From: Armillaria gallica
Lineage: Eukaryota > Basidiomycota > Agaricomycetes > Agaricales > Physalacriaceae
Reading direction: 5' to 3'
Length of the DNA: 64,000 bases
NCBI GenBank assembly: GCA_037576215.1
Contig: JBANDB010000003.1
Location: forward strand, 620,001 to 684,000
Part shown: positions 13,755-24,790 of the stretch, piece after piece
Position numbering within the stretch: the first letter of the stretch is position 1
Layout: every line of letters starts with the position of its first letter
The notes under the pieces: model-generated
Told to the model about the DNA's origin: nothing
What the model saw: only the letters and a program-made list of their open reading frames with translations
The model's database searches: none
Translations under genes and position numbers: made by a program

Positions 13755-15656
13755 CTATACTTTAAACCCTCCTGTCAATAGCATGACACCATAAGGATCC
13801 ACCCTCTTCCGCGTAGCTTCCATCCTCTTCACCCCCTCCTCACCGAACATATCCACCACAGGAGTATCATAAATCGCATAATTCGGGTATATCGATTCAC
13901 CCTCCACCCCAAGCTTCTTCGCTGTTCGCCTCGCAGCATCATGAAACACATCATCTTCGCTCTCCGACACCCACTCCAAGACGACGACAGTAGGAAAGAC
14001 GACATGATCACGCGAACTCGGGTACGCAGAGGAGCCCACGGGAGCGTGAGTTAGGAGGCTCGGAAGGAAGGGTTCGATAGCGTAGCCGACGAAATACGCT
14101 CCTTGTGCGGATAGCGTGGGGCCCCAGTACTAAGGAAAGAGAATTGGAGCATTTACAGGGCAGAAAAAAAACGCAATCTGACGTCGAGTTCATCAATGAT
14201 GCCTTCGATGAAAGACTCGGAGTACTCGAGCGTGGGGATACTGTTGAATAGAGTCCTGGTCAGCGTAAGTCGTTAGTAATGCTGGTGTTTAGCTGGAAGT
14301 AAACAAACCGTACCGATATCCAGTCGTACCATTTGATGTAGAGTTGATGAGGTCAAGGTAGGAACGAGTCGCAATGTCCTGGGTGAAAGCGGGTATCGCG
14401 AGGAAATCATCAAAGATGCCATCTGGAGGGGTAGGGCTGTCGTAGAACATCAGTGCGGAAAGTAATTCCTATAGATAATGCGACTTAAGACTCGCAGAAT
14501 CGGACAGTGGGGGACAATGGGGAGTACCTGATCACTGGCATATCCATATATCATGACTATCGCAGCTTTAGGGTCAGTGACCTCGGAACAGAATTTGACA
14601 GCCGCTGTATTGAACACGGACATATGGCTTGCATTATAGGAGGCTGCTCCACCCTAGAAGTAGAGATACTAATCAGTCATGGCAATCAAGATTTCAAGGG
14701 CGTACATGCCCAAACAGCACTCTGTAAGTAGGCCTTCAAGGTAAACCGAGTAACGATACCATAGTTGTTGCCGCCACCCTATTGTAATGAATTTACAACA
14801 AGAATGAATACCCGGGAGAAGAGCACGTACCTTGAGTGAGAAGAAAAGATCTGGATCGTTCTCTTCCATTACGGTCACCACAGTACCATTAGGCACTACA
14901 AGCTCGTATGCGACCACATTATCGACAGCCAGACCATATTGGTTGCTCAGCCACGAATACCCTGCAGATAAATATCCATTCAAACAGTAGATTGTTGGAG
15001 TATAATCATCATACATACCACCTCCGAGAATGAAACCCGCTACGCCGATCCCGATTGCCCTACCCCCGACAACGTTGACACCTTGAGTATTCAATAACTC
15101 GTAAACATCATCCCAAATGTTACCAGCACCGATCACCACCGTCTGTGTCGCAGAGTCGTAGGTGACTTCGTTGAATCGCGTCATGGCGATCTGGACACCA
15201 GTCGTTGAAGAGAAGCCTTGGTTTATAGCATGTCCGCCGCCTTTGACCTAACAGACGGCATTCAGACATAGTTAAAATGGGACCGCTTAAATGGCACGTA
15301 CACCAAATGGCGTCTTTGTCTTGCCCAAAATACCCAGCTAGAATACCTCGTTAAAGCGAGGTACGAAGAAAAAGGTAATAGGACGAACGATGATGCCGAC
15401 ATCTTCAGCAGACCCAGGTTCCACACTACACTTTGAGACTTGCGAGCTTGATGCCACGTAGTGCTTATTGTCGGCTACGTATGATGAGGATCCTACCGGA
15501 GGTCAGCCAAACACTGCACGAGGAAATGGCTTGATAGTACTCACCGGGATAGTAAACATCTGTCACAGACGAGACTTCATCCGCAATAAGCTGACACGCG
15601 TGGAAACCTAGCACGGTTCCCGTTAGACCTAGCAGAAGTGCGGTGGTAGGAAGCAT
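13755..15656 (-). CDS. BBE-like FAD-linked oxidase 1 (secreted; two splice lesions)
   Basis: Predicted secreted flavoprotein of about 490 residues from 10 exons. It starts with a signal peptide (MLPTTALLLGLTGTVLGF). Next comes the FAD-binding PCMH half, with the VKGGGH motif near residue 90 whose His would carry covalent FAD, and then GGRAIGIGVAG and NQYGLAVDNVVA. The BBE C-terminal segment ends PNYAIYDTPVVDM...GVMLLTGGFKV. The second flavin-linking Cys of plant BBE is absent, so single His attachment is expected. Family members oxidise sugars, oligosaccharides or alcohols with O2 and release H2O2; the substrate is unknown. Intron 6 has a GC donor (14,708-14,709) where both paralogues have GT. 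The acceptor of intron 7 reads CTG instead of CAG before the ATG at 14,450. An upstream AG (14,469-14,470) would keep frame and add six residues. The gene could be functional only if both are spliced that way. Confidence 0.85.
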
Positions 15657-15699
15657 CTGTGCGAGAGGGGAGTGGGGAGTACCCAAACAAGCGCGTCCG

Positions 15700-15705
15700 T
15701 TATAA
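15700..15705 (-). promoter_or_regulatory. TATA-like box of BBE-like gene 1
   Basis: Reads TATAAC on the minus strand, about 45 bases upstream of the start codon. It is followed by GGACGCGCTTG, which is also found at the same place before BBE-like gene 2 (and nearly so before gene 3). The leader would therefore be very short. Confidence 0.55.
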
Positions 15706-15719
15706 GTCTACGAAGAAAT

Positions 15720-16104
15720 GTTTCGCTTCCGGCCTGTTCACAGCATCGCATATTACAAAAGCTCGTCTCTGTATGGATAATTATCCCCTAGAAAGATGCA
15801 AATAGCTAGGCCCGAACCTTAAGGGCGGATATTATGTGAAATGAATGCAGCGGGAACCGGAAGAATTGGTTCCGAGTCCAATCCGCGTCCTATATGTATA
15901 TATAGGTATTCGGTCATTATGTGGGATTTGACCGTGGGAATGATTATATTCGGTGATTGAAACTAGCACAGCCTCTCTGGTATGAGAAACGGCCGTGGGA
16001 AAAAATGCATCGTTCACTGGCTGCGTCGTCATTTCTTCCGCTGCTACTCCTTTGGTCCTTGCCCTCTCGCCTCTTCCTTCTCAATTTTGCCCATTTTCCT
16101 GACT
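15720..16104. other. Promoter-side intergenic of BBE-like gene 1
   Basis: The part nearest the gene (about 15,710-15,750) resembles the upstream regions of BBE-like genes 2 and 3, sharing GAAGCGAAA and a GTGAAC motif. The rest holds nothing I recognise except a small A/T palindrome near 15,889-15,906. Confidence 0.4.
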
Positions 16105-16868
16105 TCATGGTATGTTTTATATCTCTTATATGCTAATATATTTGTTTCAGGTCTTTTAGGCTTATCTGGAGGCCCCAAGAGCCTGGGATAGCAGCCATAT
16201 CATCCCTCACTCGCGCGTAAGCCCTCACGCAAGGGAGCACTGTGTATGATGGCCACACGACGCTTCCTCATCAACGGCCATTGACTAGAATGACGACGCG
16301 ACGATGCTCGGACTACAACAAACACGCCAACGTCAATGACGGGGAACATGGGGATGGGCCAAGGTTGTGGGAGATGTAGGATAGAGGGTGGGGCAAGACT
16401 GTGGAACAGGGAGGACGAAGATGGGATGCGCAATGGGGGGAACGTATGAGCAGAAGGGCGGAGTGAACATTGTGGCGCCGACATTCAATGGCCGTAGCGA
16501 CACCAACACCCTTGTAGGTCTTGAATACCCTCCCATGGACACCCCGAATGATGCCAAGAGGATGACAACCCAAACACCAGCGACCCCGCTGCTGCCACCA
16601 TCCGCCCAAATCCAACAACAGCCTCTACCGCGCCCCTCAGCCCCAAAATCCCTCCCTCCTTCATGCATCCCCCATCATCGACACGGGGGATCACGAATAT
16701 TAGGCCCGTTTTTATCCCCAACATCATCATCACTGTCGCCACTGCCAACGATGCCCAATCCCCATTCTCACCCCATATCGCCCCCTCTACCGACCGTATA
16801 ACCACTATCGGACCTAAACCCCCTGTTTTCGACAGCAGGGAATCCGATGGTGGTCTCCGTTTCCCCTC
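16105..16868. repeat. Dispersed strand-skewed repeat, copy 2
   Basis: Second copy of the repeat at 10,790-11,765, about 200 bases shorter, with the blocks in the same order and orientation. It contains the same intron-like leader, GAGGCCCCAAGAGCC, GGGATGCGCAATGGG, a palindromic CCCCC...GGGGG block and the terminal CCCCTGTTTT block. The overlapping open frames (16,313-16,805 on both strands) are Pro/His- or Gly/Trp-rich and probably not genes. Confidence 0.7.
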
Positions 16869-16901
16869 CCGAGCTCCTCTTTCGGCAGCGTATCCCAGTT
16901 A

Positions 16902-17384
16902 TTGTCGGAGATGGATACACGGTCAGAAGAGGCTTTCCTCCGCCTGCCTCCAAACAAGGGTCTCCCAAACTTCACCACCGTTGCAGCCAACTCGGGACTC
17001 CTCTTGAGCTTTCTTCCTGCGCTCGAGGAGGCCTGCCCCGATTTAGAGCGTGTGGATGTGTTATCGGCAGGGTGGAAAGAGGAACTCGGAGAAGAGTGTC
17101 GGGAGGTGCTGTCCTGGATATCTCGCCGACCGGCCGTACGCTGTGTGGGGCTGCCGATGCAAGACTTCCGGAACAAAGATTGGGAATGTTTGATGGCGGA
17201 TATGGACGGAACTGTTGTTCTACCACAGGTTGTGAGACTAGCCTGCCCGTGCGTTCTGTACGCTCTGCCATTTCAGAGCGTTCTTGCCAATGTTTTGGAG
17301 GTTTTCCCGGTAGTTGTGGAATATGAGCTTCCGAGGAAGCCAGCGCTGTTCAAAGATGTGGTGGAGGAGGCAAAAATGGTATAG
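16902..17384 (+). CDS. Hypothetical protein, 160 residues (possibly the end of a longer gene)
   Basis: A single open frame of 160 codons that starts right at the end of repeat copy 2. Its composition (Leu/Glu/Val-rich, with normal codon mixture) looks more like a real protein than the neighbouring skewed frames. The text SFLPALEEACPDLERVDVL resembles the leucine-rich scaffold behind many basidiomycete F-box proteins, but there is no F-box. It could be the 3' end of a gene whose front was replaced by the repeat, or an independent small gene. The start is only the first ATG in frame. I assign no function. Confidence 0.35.
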   Translation: MSEMDTRSEEAFLRLPPNKGLPNFTTVAANSGLLLSFLPALEEACPDLERVDVLSAGWKEELGEECREVLSWISRRPAVRCVGLPMQDFRNKDWECLMADMDGTVVLPQVVRLACPCVLYALPFQSVLANVLEVFPVVVEYELPRKPALFKDVVEEAKMV

Positions 17385-17699
17385 CCCAATCTAAAACGGA
17401 TAGTCTTTCACGACGAGATTCACTCTCTAGAGTCTGGACTCTAGAGTAGCTGGTTTTTCTTGACATGTGATGTGCTTGTAGACTATTTCTAATATTATCT
17501 TTGTTCGAGTTATGGTACCGTCATCTGGAAATGCGAGAATTTAGGGATTTCGTCACTATTGTTTCCGGTCGCAAGGCAAAACAAATACGGTCATGGTCTG
17601 CCAACTCCTCCGTACCGTGGGAATGTGAACCGTACGGCAGTCTTCGTCCTCTTTCGTCCCATCGCAATCTCATTCATGTACTTTTGATATTTTTCTAGA

Positions 17700-18305
17700 T
17701 TGGTATGATGGATGTCCAATCCATATCAAAGGGAATACAGTTTCTGGCTTTAGTAATCAACGAATTGCTAAGTACATCGACCAAGCCTTTGCCAAGCCTG
17801 CTTCTGAATGGCTCGTGTTTCTATGGCTGTCCTTCTGCTCTAAATATTACTCCTGCATCCCCAAGAGCATCCTTGTAAGTTTGGCTTTTTGTATCACGGT
17901 TCCGTTCACTCACAAGGCTGATCCTAAGTTGCCGCCTCGGCCCTCAGGTTGGATGCGTGGATTCTCTGATAAATGACTGGATGATTCTCATCATTTGAAG
18001 ACAACTGTGCCCAACCACACACAACTCCTCTTTCGCCCATCGTACCCTTAAATTTGCAGCCCTTAGTAATATGTATCTCGGAGTGGCTCCTTGCCACCGA
18101 ACACAAGACCCACCGGCTGACCTGCTTTCATCAGAATCAGTACGTACTCCCGCGGGGATATGTCTGTGCCGTGTACACTCGTTTACTGATTCATAGGTCT
18201 GTTTCTCGTGGTGCGAATACTCTTTGTCCGCTAGTACCGCTGCGCTCAAGCGAGACCTTGACGAGTCAGAAGGCCCTCAAAACCTTAGGACACAAACAGC
18301 GGGTT
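17700..18305 (+). promoter_or_regulatory. Upstream region of GMC oxidase A (shared with GMC oxidase B)
   Basis: Strong blockwise similarity to 32,560-33,071 upstream of GMC oxidase B. Shared blocks include CTAAGTACATCGACC, CTCTTTCGCCCATCGT, GACCCACCGGC, TTTCATCAGAATCAG and GCCGTGTACACTC. A TTAGGACACAA / TTTGGACACAA block lies shortly before the start codon. The two genes thus inherited the same promoter. The stretch 17,385-17,700 before it holds nothing recognisable. Confidence 0.6.
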
Positions 18306-20570
18306 ATGGACCTCTCTCTTCTTTTCCTCTTCACTTTATGCTCAACAAGTGTACTCGGTGCAATATATGAAACGCTCGGGGAGCTACCGACTCTCGATTT
18401 CGATTTCATCATTATTGGAGGTTCGTATTACTCTTCTTCTTCTCAAGATGTTCTTTTATTGACTCTAAGCACAAGGCGGAACGGCGGGAAATGTCCTTGC
18501 AAACCGTTTGACAGAGGACCCCGATATTTCTGTGCTTGTCCTCGAAGCGGGTGGATCGTAGGTGGAACCTCTTTGAAACCGTTCAATGTTAACTTGAACT
18601 TTCTTTATAGAACGGAAGGCGTACTCCTCTCTCAAATACCTTTCTTTTGTCCTCAAGTAACCCCCAATACACCATTGGATTGGAATTTTACGACAACCGA
18701 ACAGCCTGGGTCGAACGGGCGCTCTATCCCATACCCTCGAGGATATGGATTGGGGGGAAGTAGTGCCGTTAGCACGTCTCTGTACTTTTGTGCAAATACG
18801 CGATTGCTGATGCGTATGTCAGACTATATGTTATACACCCGTGGTTCATCACAAGATTACGACCGCTATGCCCAGATCAGTGGTGACCCTGGTTGGGGAT
18901 GGGAGGCCTTGCAGCCGTACTTTCAAAAGGTCAGCGACACCTTTCGTTTTAGTTGATTGCATTTCATCCTGTCTCCGCGGCAGAACGAGCGCTTCGTCGC
19001 CCCTGCCGACCACCACAATACATCCGGAGAATTTGATCCACTAGTTCATGGCTTCGATGGTGTCAACTCTGTTTCTCTTCCTGGATACCCACGCGGAACG
19101 GACGGCCGCGTCATACAGGTGACAAAGGAGTTACCTAGCGAGTTTCCGTTCAATCTAGATTATAATTCTGGATATCATCTTGGTATTGGTAAGGTTTCTT
19201 TTCAAACGGCTGTCTTGCTAAATGTACTGATCGTAGAGAACACTCATAGGTTGGACAACATCGACTATTGGAAACGGAACTCGCAGCAGCTCTCAGACAT
19301 CTTATCTTGGGCCTGAGTATGTTGGCCGACCAAATCTACATGTCTTGATTCGCACCTATGTGACCCGAATTCTTCCATCGGATACCACAAGCATCAGTGC
19401 ATTTCCAACATTCAATTCTGTCGAGTTTACTCAAGACGGTGAAGGTAATCTGGCTTCTTACCATACATAGTACCGGCAGTTGATAAGAGCTCATAGTGCA
19501 CATTCTTGCACCGTCAAATCTCAAGGAAATTATTCTCTCTGCAGGCTCCATCGGTTCCCCACATATCCTCCTCAACTCAGGCATCGGCCCCCGCACCGAA
19601 CTCGCTGCTTTAGGAATTCAACCGGTCCTCCACCTTCCCGGTGTCGGAAAGAATTTGACCGACCACCCGCGATATGTTACCACCTTTTTCGTCAACAGCA
19701 CAGATACTATCGAGAATGTCTATTTTCGGAATACGACTTTTCAGTCAGAGGTCCTGGCAGAATGGCAAGCAAATCGAACGGGGTTTTTGTCGGGGGGAGT
19801 AGATAATCAGATAGGGTTCCTTCGTATTCCCCATGACGCGGGCGTTGTGGAAGTGGAACCGTGTGCAGGAAATAAGACGGCACACTATGAGTTGATCTTT
19901 TCAGTGCGTGTTACTATGACCTCTGAGTCTGAGCCGACTATTTTGTCTTTCGCAGAATGGTCTAACTCGAGAACCTATTCCCGACACAGGGGACTATTTC
20001 TCAGTCACGACTGTCGTCCTATGTCCACTATCGCGTATGTTCCCTTGTTTTGTGCCGTATTTCATATTTATGATCACAGGTGGGAGCGTCACCATCAACA
20101 GCACGAATCCCCTGGAACCGCCTTTGATCAACCCGAACTACTTTTCTCATCAGCAAGATGTAGCCACCATGCAATACGCTATTACTAGCGCACAGAAATT
20201 CCTCGCAGCCCCGGTATGGGAAGACTATATCCTCGGCATCGCAACGAATACCACCGAGGATGACATCAGAGATGGCGTAATGAGTATTTACCATCCAATA
20301 GGTACCGCAAGCATGTCTCCTCCCGGAGCTGATTGGGGGGTAGTAGACCCAGATTTGAAGTTGAAAGGTGCGGATGGCGTAAGGGTTGTCGATGCGTCGG
20401 TGTTGGTGAGCTCTTTTTGGTGGTTTTCTTCTAGAACCAGGCTGAAGGTGTTTCTTCCTCAGCCATTTCTGCCGGCAGCGCATACTCAGGTAGTGGTGTA
20501 TGCGATAGCTGAGAGAGCGGCAGATCTCATTCGGGCAGGATATTTATTGAGAGTGAAACCGCAGAGATAG
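18306..20570 (+). CDS. GMC oxidoreductase A (aryl-alcohol-oxidase type)
   Basis: Full-length secreted FAD enzyme of about 605 residues in 10 exons. Order: signal peptide ([19 protein letters not shown]); ADP-binding fold [20 protein letters not shown] ending [12 protein letters not shown] signature 1 region [13 protein letters not shown]; signature 2 [16 protein letters not shown]-terminal catalytic pair, His in [11 protein letters not shown] (about residue 520) and His in AAHTQ (about 578). The family oxidises aromatic or other primary alcohols and gives H2O2 to ligninolytic peroxidases or Fenton chemistry. The residue before the first catalytic His is Tyr, where the three paralogues and, as I recall it, Pleurotus AAO have Phe. 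Intron 3 (18,772-18,822) begins with GC instead of GT. It is 51 nt and open, so retaining it would insert 17 residues in frame. Confidence 0.93.
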
Positions 20571-20599
20571 TTCAATTATGTACCACAACGAGACCAAAA

Positions 20600-20970
20600 C
20601 TTGGCGAGCACACGGACCCAAATGTTACCCTGCGGGAATGTCTTCAAGGTGAACCGTGCAACAATGCCAGAGCTGTTGCCCCCTCCCTATCCGAGCAAGA
20701 ATATTAGGAATGGAAGCATACTAGAACCGAGCAGACCCATCTTTAGCGAAAAGAATAGCCTTAGGTCCGAATCGGTGGACGCAGTGACAGTCGTAACTTT
20801 ACCATTGGGCATAACCAGCCCGTATGCAACTACGTTGTCAATGGCGGGGCCATGCTGGTTGTGCTTCGAATACCCTTCGGAGGAGCGAATCATTAGAATT
20901 AAAGAGGCAAGATTACATACAACCACCACCAAGAGTGAAGCCAGCCACGCCGATCTCTGCAGTGTTGGAC
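20600..20970 (-). pseudogene. Relic of a fourth BBE-like oxidase
   Basis: Two exon-like pieces in the order of the family: IGVAGFTLGGG, then YSKHNQHGPAIDNVVAYGLV up to LFFSLK, then after an intron-sized gap GGGNSSGIVARFTLKTFPQG. They correspond to the middle of the BBE-like genes. The signal peptide, the flavin-binding motif and the whole C-terminal half are missing. The sequence is clearly more diverged than genes 1-3 are from each other, so this is an older copy. It lies between GMC oxidase A and BBE-like gene 2. Confidence 0.85.
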
Positions 20971-21042
20971 GGGCAGTGACCCAAAGTGGAAAGTCGCAGT
21001 AACGCCCGTGTGGCTAATCACCGACTAGTCGGTAGTAAGTCA

Positions 21043-21185
21043 GGGAATAGAAGGTCAACGCAAGCAGGGGTTGTAAGATATGTTAATACTTTAACAACAG
21101 GGATAAACAGTGCTCAAGTGAACATCAACCACAACGGATGTGAGAGCTCAATATCTGTGGTTCAATGCGACGACGAATGAAGACA
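21043..21185. repeat. Duplicated 3' flank of BBE-like gene 2
   Basis: Counterpart of 13,598-13,745, with the same blocks in the same order directly downstream of the gene. It defines one end of the duplicated unit. Confidence 0.85.
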
Positions 21186-21198
21186 ATTGTCTCCACTA

Positions 21199-23106
21199 CT
21201 ATACTTTAAACCCTCCTGTCAATAGCATGACACCATAAGGATCCACCCTCTCCCGCGTAGCTTCCATCCTCTTCACCCCCTCCTCACCGAACATATCCAC
21301 CACAGGAGTATCATAAATCGCATAATTCGGGTATATCGATTCACCCTCCACCCCAAGTTTCTCCGCCGTCTGCCTCGCAGCATCATGAAACACATCGTCC
21401 TCGCTCTGCGACACCCACTGCAAACTGACGATACTAGGGAGGACGACATGATCCCGCGAGCCCGGGTACGCAGAGGAGCCCACGGGAGCATGAGTTAGAA
21501 GACTTGGAAGGAAGGGTTCGACAGCGTAGGTGACGGAGAGCCCTCCGTGAGTAGATAGCGTGGGGCCCCAGAACTAAGGAAACAGAATTAGTGTTTTTAC
21601 AGGGCAAAAGAAAGACGCAATCTGACATTGAGTTCATCAATGATGCCTTCGATGAAAGACTCGGAGTACTCGAGCGTGGGGATATGGTTGTATACAGTCC
21701 TGGTCAGCGAAAGCTGTTAGTGATGCTGGTGTGTAGCTGGAAGTAAAGAAGCCGCACCGATATCCAGCCGCAGCATTTGTGGATACAGACGTAGAGTTGA
21801 TGAGGTCAAAGAAGGGACGGGTCGTAATGTCCTGGGCCGAGGCGGGTATGGCGAGGAAATCGTCAAAGATGCCATCTGGAGGGGTAGGGCCGTCATAGAA
21901 CATCTGGGAGGACAGGAATACCTATTGATAATATGATTTAAGACTCGCAAAATCGGACAGTGAGACGATGTGAAGTACCTGACCACTCGTGTATCCATAC
22001 ACTATGACCATCGCAGCTTTGGGGTCAGTGACCTCTGCACAGAATTTGACAGCGGCTGCATTGAACGCGGATATATAGCTTGTATTATATGAAGCTGCTC
22101 CACCCTAGAAGTAAGTAGAGATACTAGTCAGTTAGGGCAACCAAGATTTCAAGGGCACACGTACCCAAACAGCACCCTGCATGTGTGTCTTCAAAGTAAA
22201 CTGAGTAACGATACCATAGTTGTTACCGCCACCCTATTGTAATAAATTTATAACAAGATTACCCGAGAGAAGAGCACGTACCTTGAGTGAAAAGAAAAGA
22301 TCTGGATCGTTCTCTTCCGTTACGGTCACCACAGTAGCATTAGGCACCACCAGCTCATATGCGACGACATTGTCAATGGCCAGACCATATTGGTTGCTCA
22401 GATACGAATATCCTTCAGATAGGCATCAATTCAGGAGGTGCATCGTGGAAATATAATCATCACGCGTACCGCCTCCAAGAGTGAGACCTGCCACACCTAC
22501 CCCGGTTACTCTCCCCCCGAGAACGTTGACACCTTGAGCATTCAATACCTCGTAGACATCATCCCAAATGTTACCAGCACCAATCACCGCCGTCTGTGTC
22601 GCAGGGTCGTACGTGACTTCGTCAAAGCGCGTCATAGCGATCTGGACACCGGTCGTTGAAGAGAAGCCCTGGTTCGTCGCATGTCCGCCGTCTTTGACCT
22701 AACAGGCGGCATTCAGACATAGTTAAAATGGGACCGCTTAAATGGCACGTACACCAAATGGCGTCTTCGTCTTTCCCAAAATACTTAGCTAGAATGACGC
22801 GTGTAAATGCGGAGCCACAAGGCGGCACTGATAGTACGAACGATGATGCCGACATCTTCAGCAGACCCGGGTTCCACACTACACTTCGAGGCTTGCGAGC
22901 TTGACGTCGCGTAATGCTCATTATCCGATACGTATGATGAAGATCCTACCGGATGTCAGCCAAACACCGCGCGAGGAGGTGGCCTGATACTCACCGGGAT
23001 AGTAAACATTTGTCGCAGACGACACTTCGTCCGCAATACTCTGACACGCGTTGAAACCTAGCGCGGTTCCCGCTAGACCGAGCAAAAGTGTAGCTGTAGG
23101 AAGCAT
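21199..23106 (-). CDS. BBE-like FAD-linked oxidase 2 (secreted)
   Basis: Complete gene of 10 exons, about 490 residues, with all nine introns bounded by GT and AG. Order: signal peptide MLPTATLLLGLAGTALGF; KCSVEPGSAEDVGII; flavin-attachment region VKDGGHATNQGFSSTTGVQI with the His near residue 90; VGVAGLTLGGG; NQYGLAIDNVVAYELVV; substrate domain with MFYDGPTPPDGIFDDFLAIP; C-terminal BBE segment SIYPNYAIYDTPVVDMFGEE. The attachment motif is KDGGH where gene 1 has KGGGH; other family members tolerate a non-Gly here (RSGGH). Function as for gene 1: an O2-dependent oxidase making H2O2, substrate unknown. It is the cleanest of the three copies by splice sites. Confidence 0.92.
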
Positions 23107-23151
23107 GTGTGAAGTAACTTGTGAGTGGGGAGCACTTAAGCAAGCGCGTCC

Positions 23152-23157
23152 TTTATA
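23152..23157 (-). promoter_or_regulatory. TATA box of BBE-like gene 2
   Basis: TATAAA on the minus strand about 48 bases upstream of the ATG, followed by GGACGCGCTTGCTTAAGTGC, which is almost the same before gene 3. Confidence 0.65.
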
Positions 23158-23169
23158 AGGAATCTCAGT

Positions 23170-24790
23170 CCACGAAGAAACATTTCGCTTCGACCCTGTT
23201 CACGGCATCACATTTTACAAAAAAAATAGCGCCCGGCTGAATAATTGCACTATGAAAGAATGTCAGCAAGCAACCACGCCGAACCTCAAAGGACGGGCTA
23301 AAATGGATGTAGTGGGAACGGGAAGAGACAATCAGTCTTGGCTGGCGCATCTGACCATTTGCTCCTCCTTTTGAGTCTTTGACCCTGCTCCTCAATTGGC
23401 CTGGAAACGAGAAACAGTGGTCATCAACAAGGATACCAACAACAGGGAGGTTTGTTTGGCACACACTAGGAATTCACAACCGAGAGTGTCCTGCTATTCC
23501 ATCTGCGGGCCGACTTCGAAACAGAGCTAGGACTCTTGGCATCTTGCAAATCGATGTGAATGCTTCGTTTCGTAGACACATGCCATGGTGAAGCTGCCGG
23601 ATATCCCGTTGGAAAAAATTTGGATATGTGGCCAGAGCGACTTCCAGTGTCTCGTCCAACGTTCCCCTCGCTTAGCAACTTTCCGGGAGGAAGCTGCTCC
23701 CGCATCTCCGAGTTGCTCTCACGATGGTTCCTAAGAGAAAAGGCGTGCGACTGCAACCCTTTCAAAGACGCCGACAGCTAATATGGATTACAAGTGCTGC
23801 TTGTACCCATCGACCTTTTCGTAGTGTCAAGGCCTGCGACAGACGAACCCTACACATACTTTAGCGCCTGAAAAGACGACCATTAGCATGTTACATATAC
23901 CTGACATAAGACAGAATTCGACCCCGTAACCACCACATCAACTCGAACGTCAGTAAATAAACTGGCGAAATCCAGGACGGTGTCAGGCCGGTTCCCGGAC
24001 CGTGAGGAAAACATGGCGACATGAATAATGATGATGATGATAAAGAGGAACTAGAAAGGACGCGTGGCAGGGGCAATACCAAGCCACGACAGGTGACGCG
24101 TCAATATGCACGGCTCGAGACGCGTAAGCTTCCGATGACGGCGCGGGTCCTGGTAAATCCGATGCATATACCAAGATGTCGGCAACGTGTAAGCCTTGGA
24201 GTACTTAATACATAGAAGAGCCATCTAGCATACTATAATATGGATAGTGGGGGACTTACAGGAGCGACTCCGAGCGAATGTTAGCTTCCGTTGTATAAGA
24301 GGTTCTCGTGTCACGTTCTGTAACACGGTAGCAGAGACAGCAGAGAATGGCAAACGATAACTTGGCAACGTCCGTCAAGGTGCGGAACGACAATAAATAC
24401 ACTCTTTCTCTAGTCGAGTCTCGACTTAATAAGGATTCCATAGAAAACTAAAGAAGGGACGAGCCTCAAAAAGGACGATACCCAGGGGAGACAAGAATCT
24501 GCTAGGCCGAGCCTCGTGTATAGTCAGTGTATGCCCGCTAACACTTGCACTTAAATTGTCGTGACAATGGAATCAACTAACTCTTGAGGTAGCCTAGTGA
24601 AGCAACACATCTACAAGTTTCTGTCTCGAGGGAGTCGACACAGAAATTACCTTGGTTCCTCTAAAAACTACGAGGACTAGACGAGCGCAGTCACTGAAGG
24701 GCCCTGTGAGCTCTCCACTTCAGTATCCACCTCGCAGTGCTCCCTCGACGATGTCGTACCCTTGCCCGCCGAGCCATACGCATACAATAT
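23170..24790. repeat. Upstream duplicated unit of BBE-like gene 2
   Basis: Blockwise similar to 27,430-28,700 upstream of BBE-like gene 3. The best block, about 23,520-23,770, shares AGCAACTTTCCGGGAGGAAG and AAAAGGCGTGCGACTG. A second, near 24,585-24,610, shares CCTAGTGAAGCAACAC. A third, near 24,725-24,765, shares CCTCGCAGTGCTCCCTCGAC. No frame is conserved cleanly in both copies, although minus-strand text like DETLEVxLAxxPxFF recurs. It may be an old exon pair or regulatory DNA. I see no gene. Confidence 0.6.

Noticed and set aside
16313..16805. Overlapping open frames on both strands in repeat copy 2
   Set aside because: Same compositional artefact as in copy 1; the frames are not consistent between the two copies.
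18054..18305. N-terminal extension of GMC oxidase A to an earlier start in the same frame
   Set aside because: The added sequence is not like any GMC protein and would bury the signal peptide. It also lies in the promoter block shared with GMC B.
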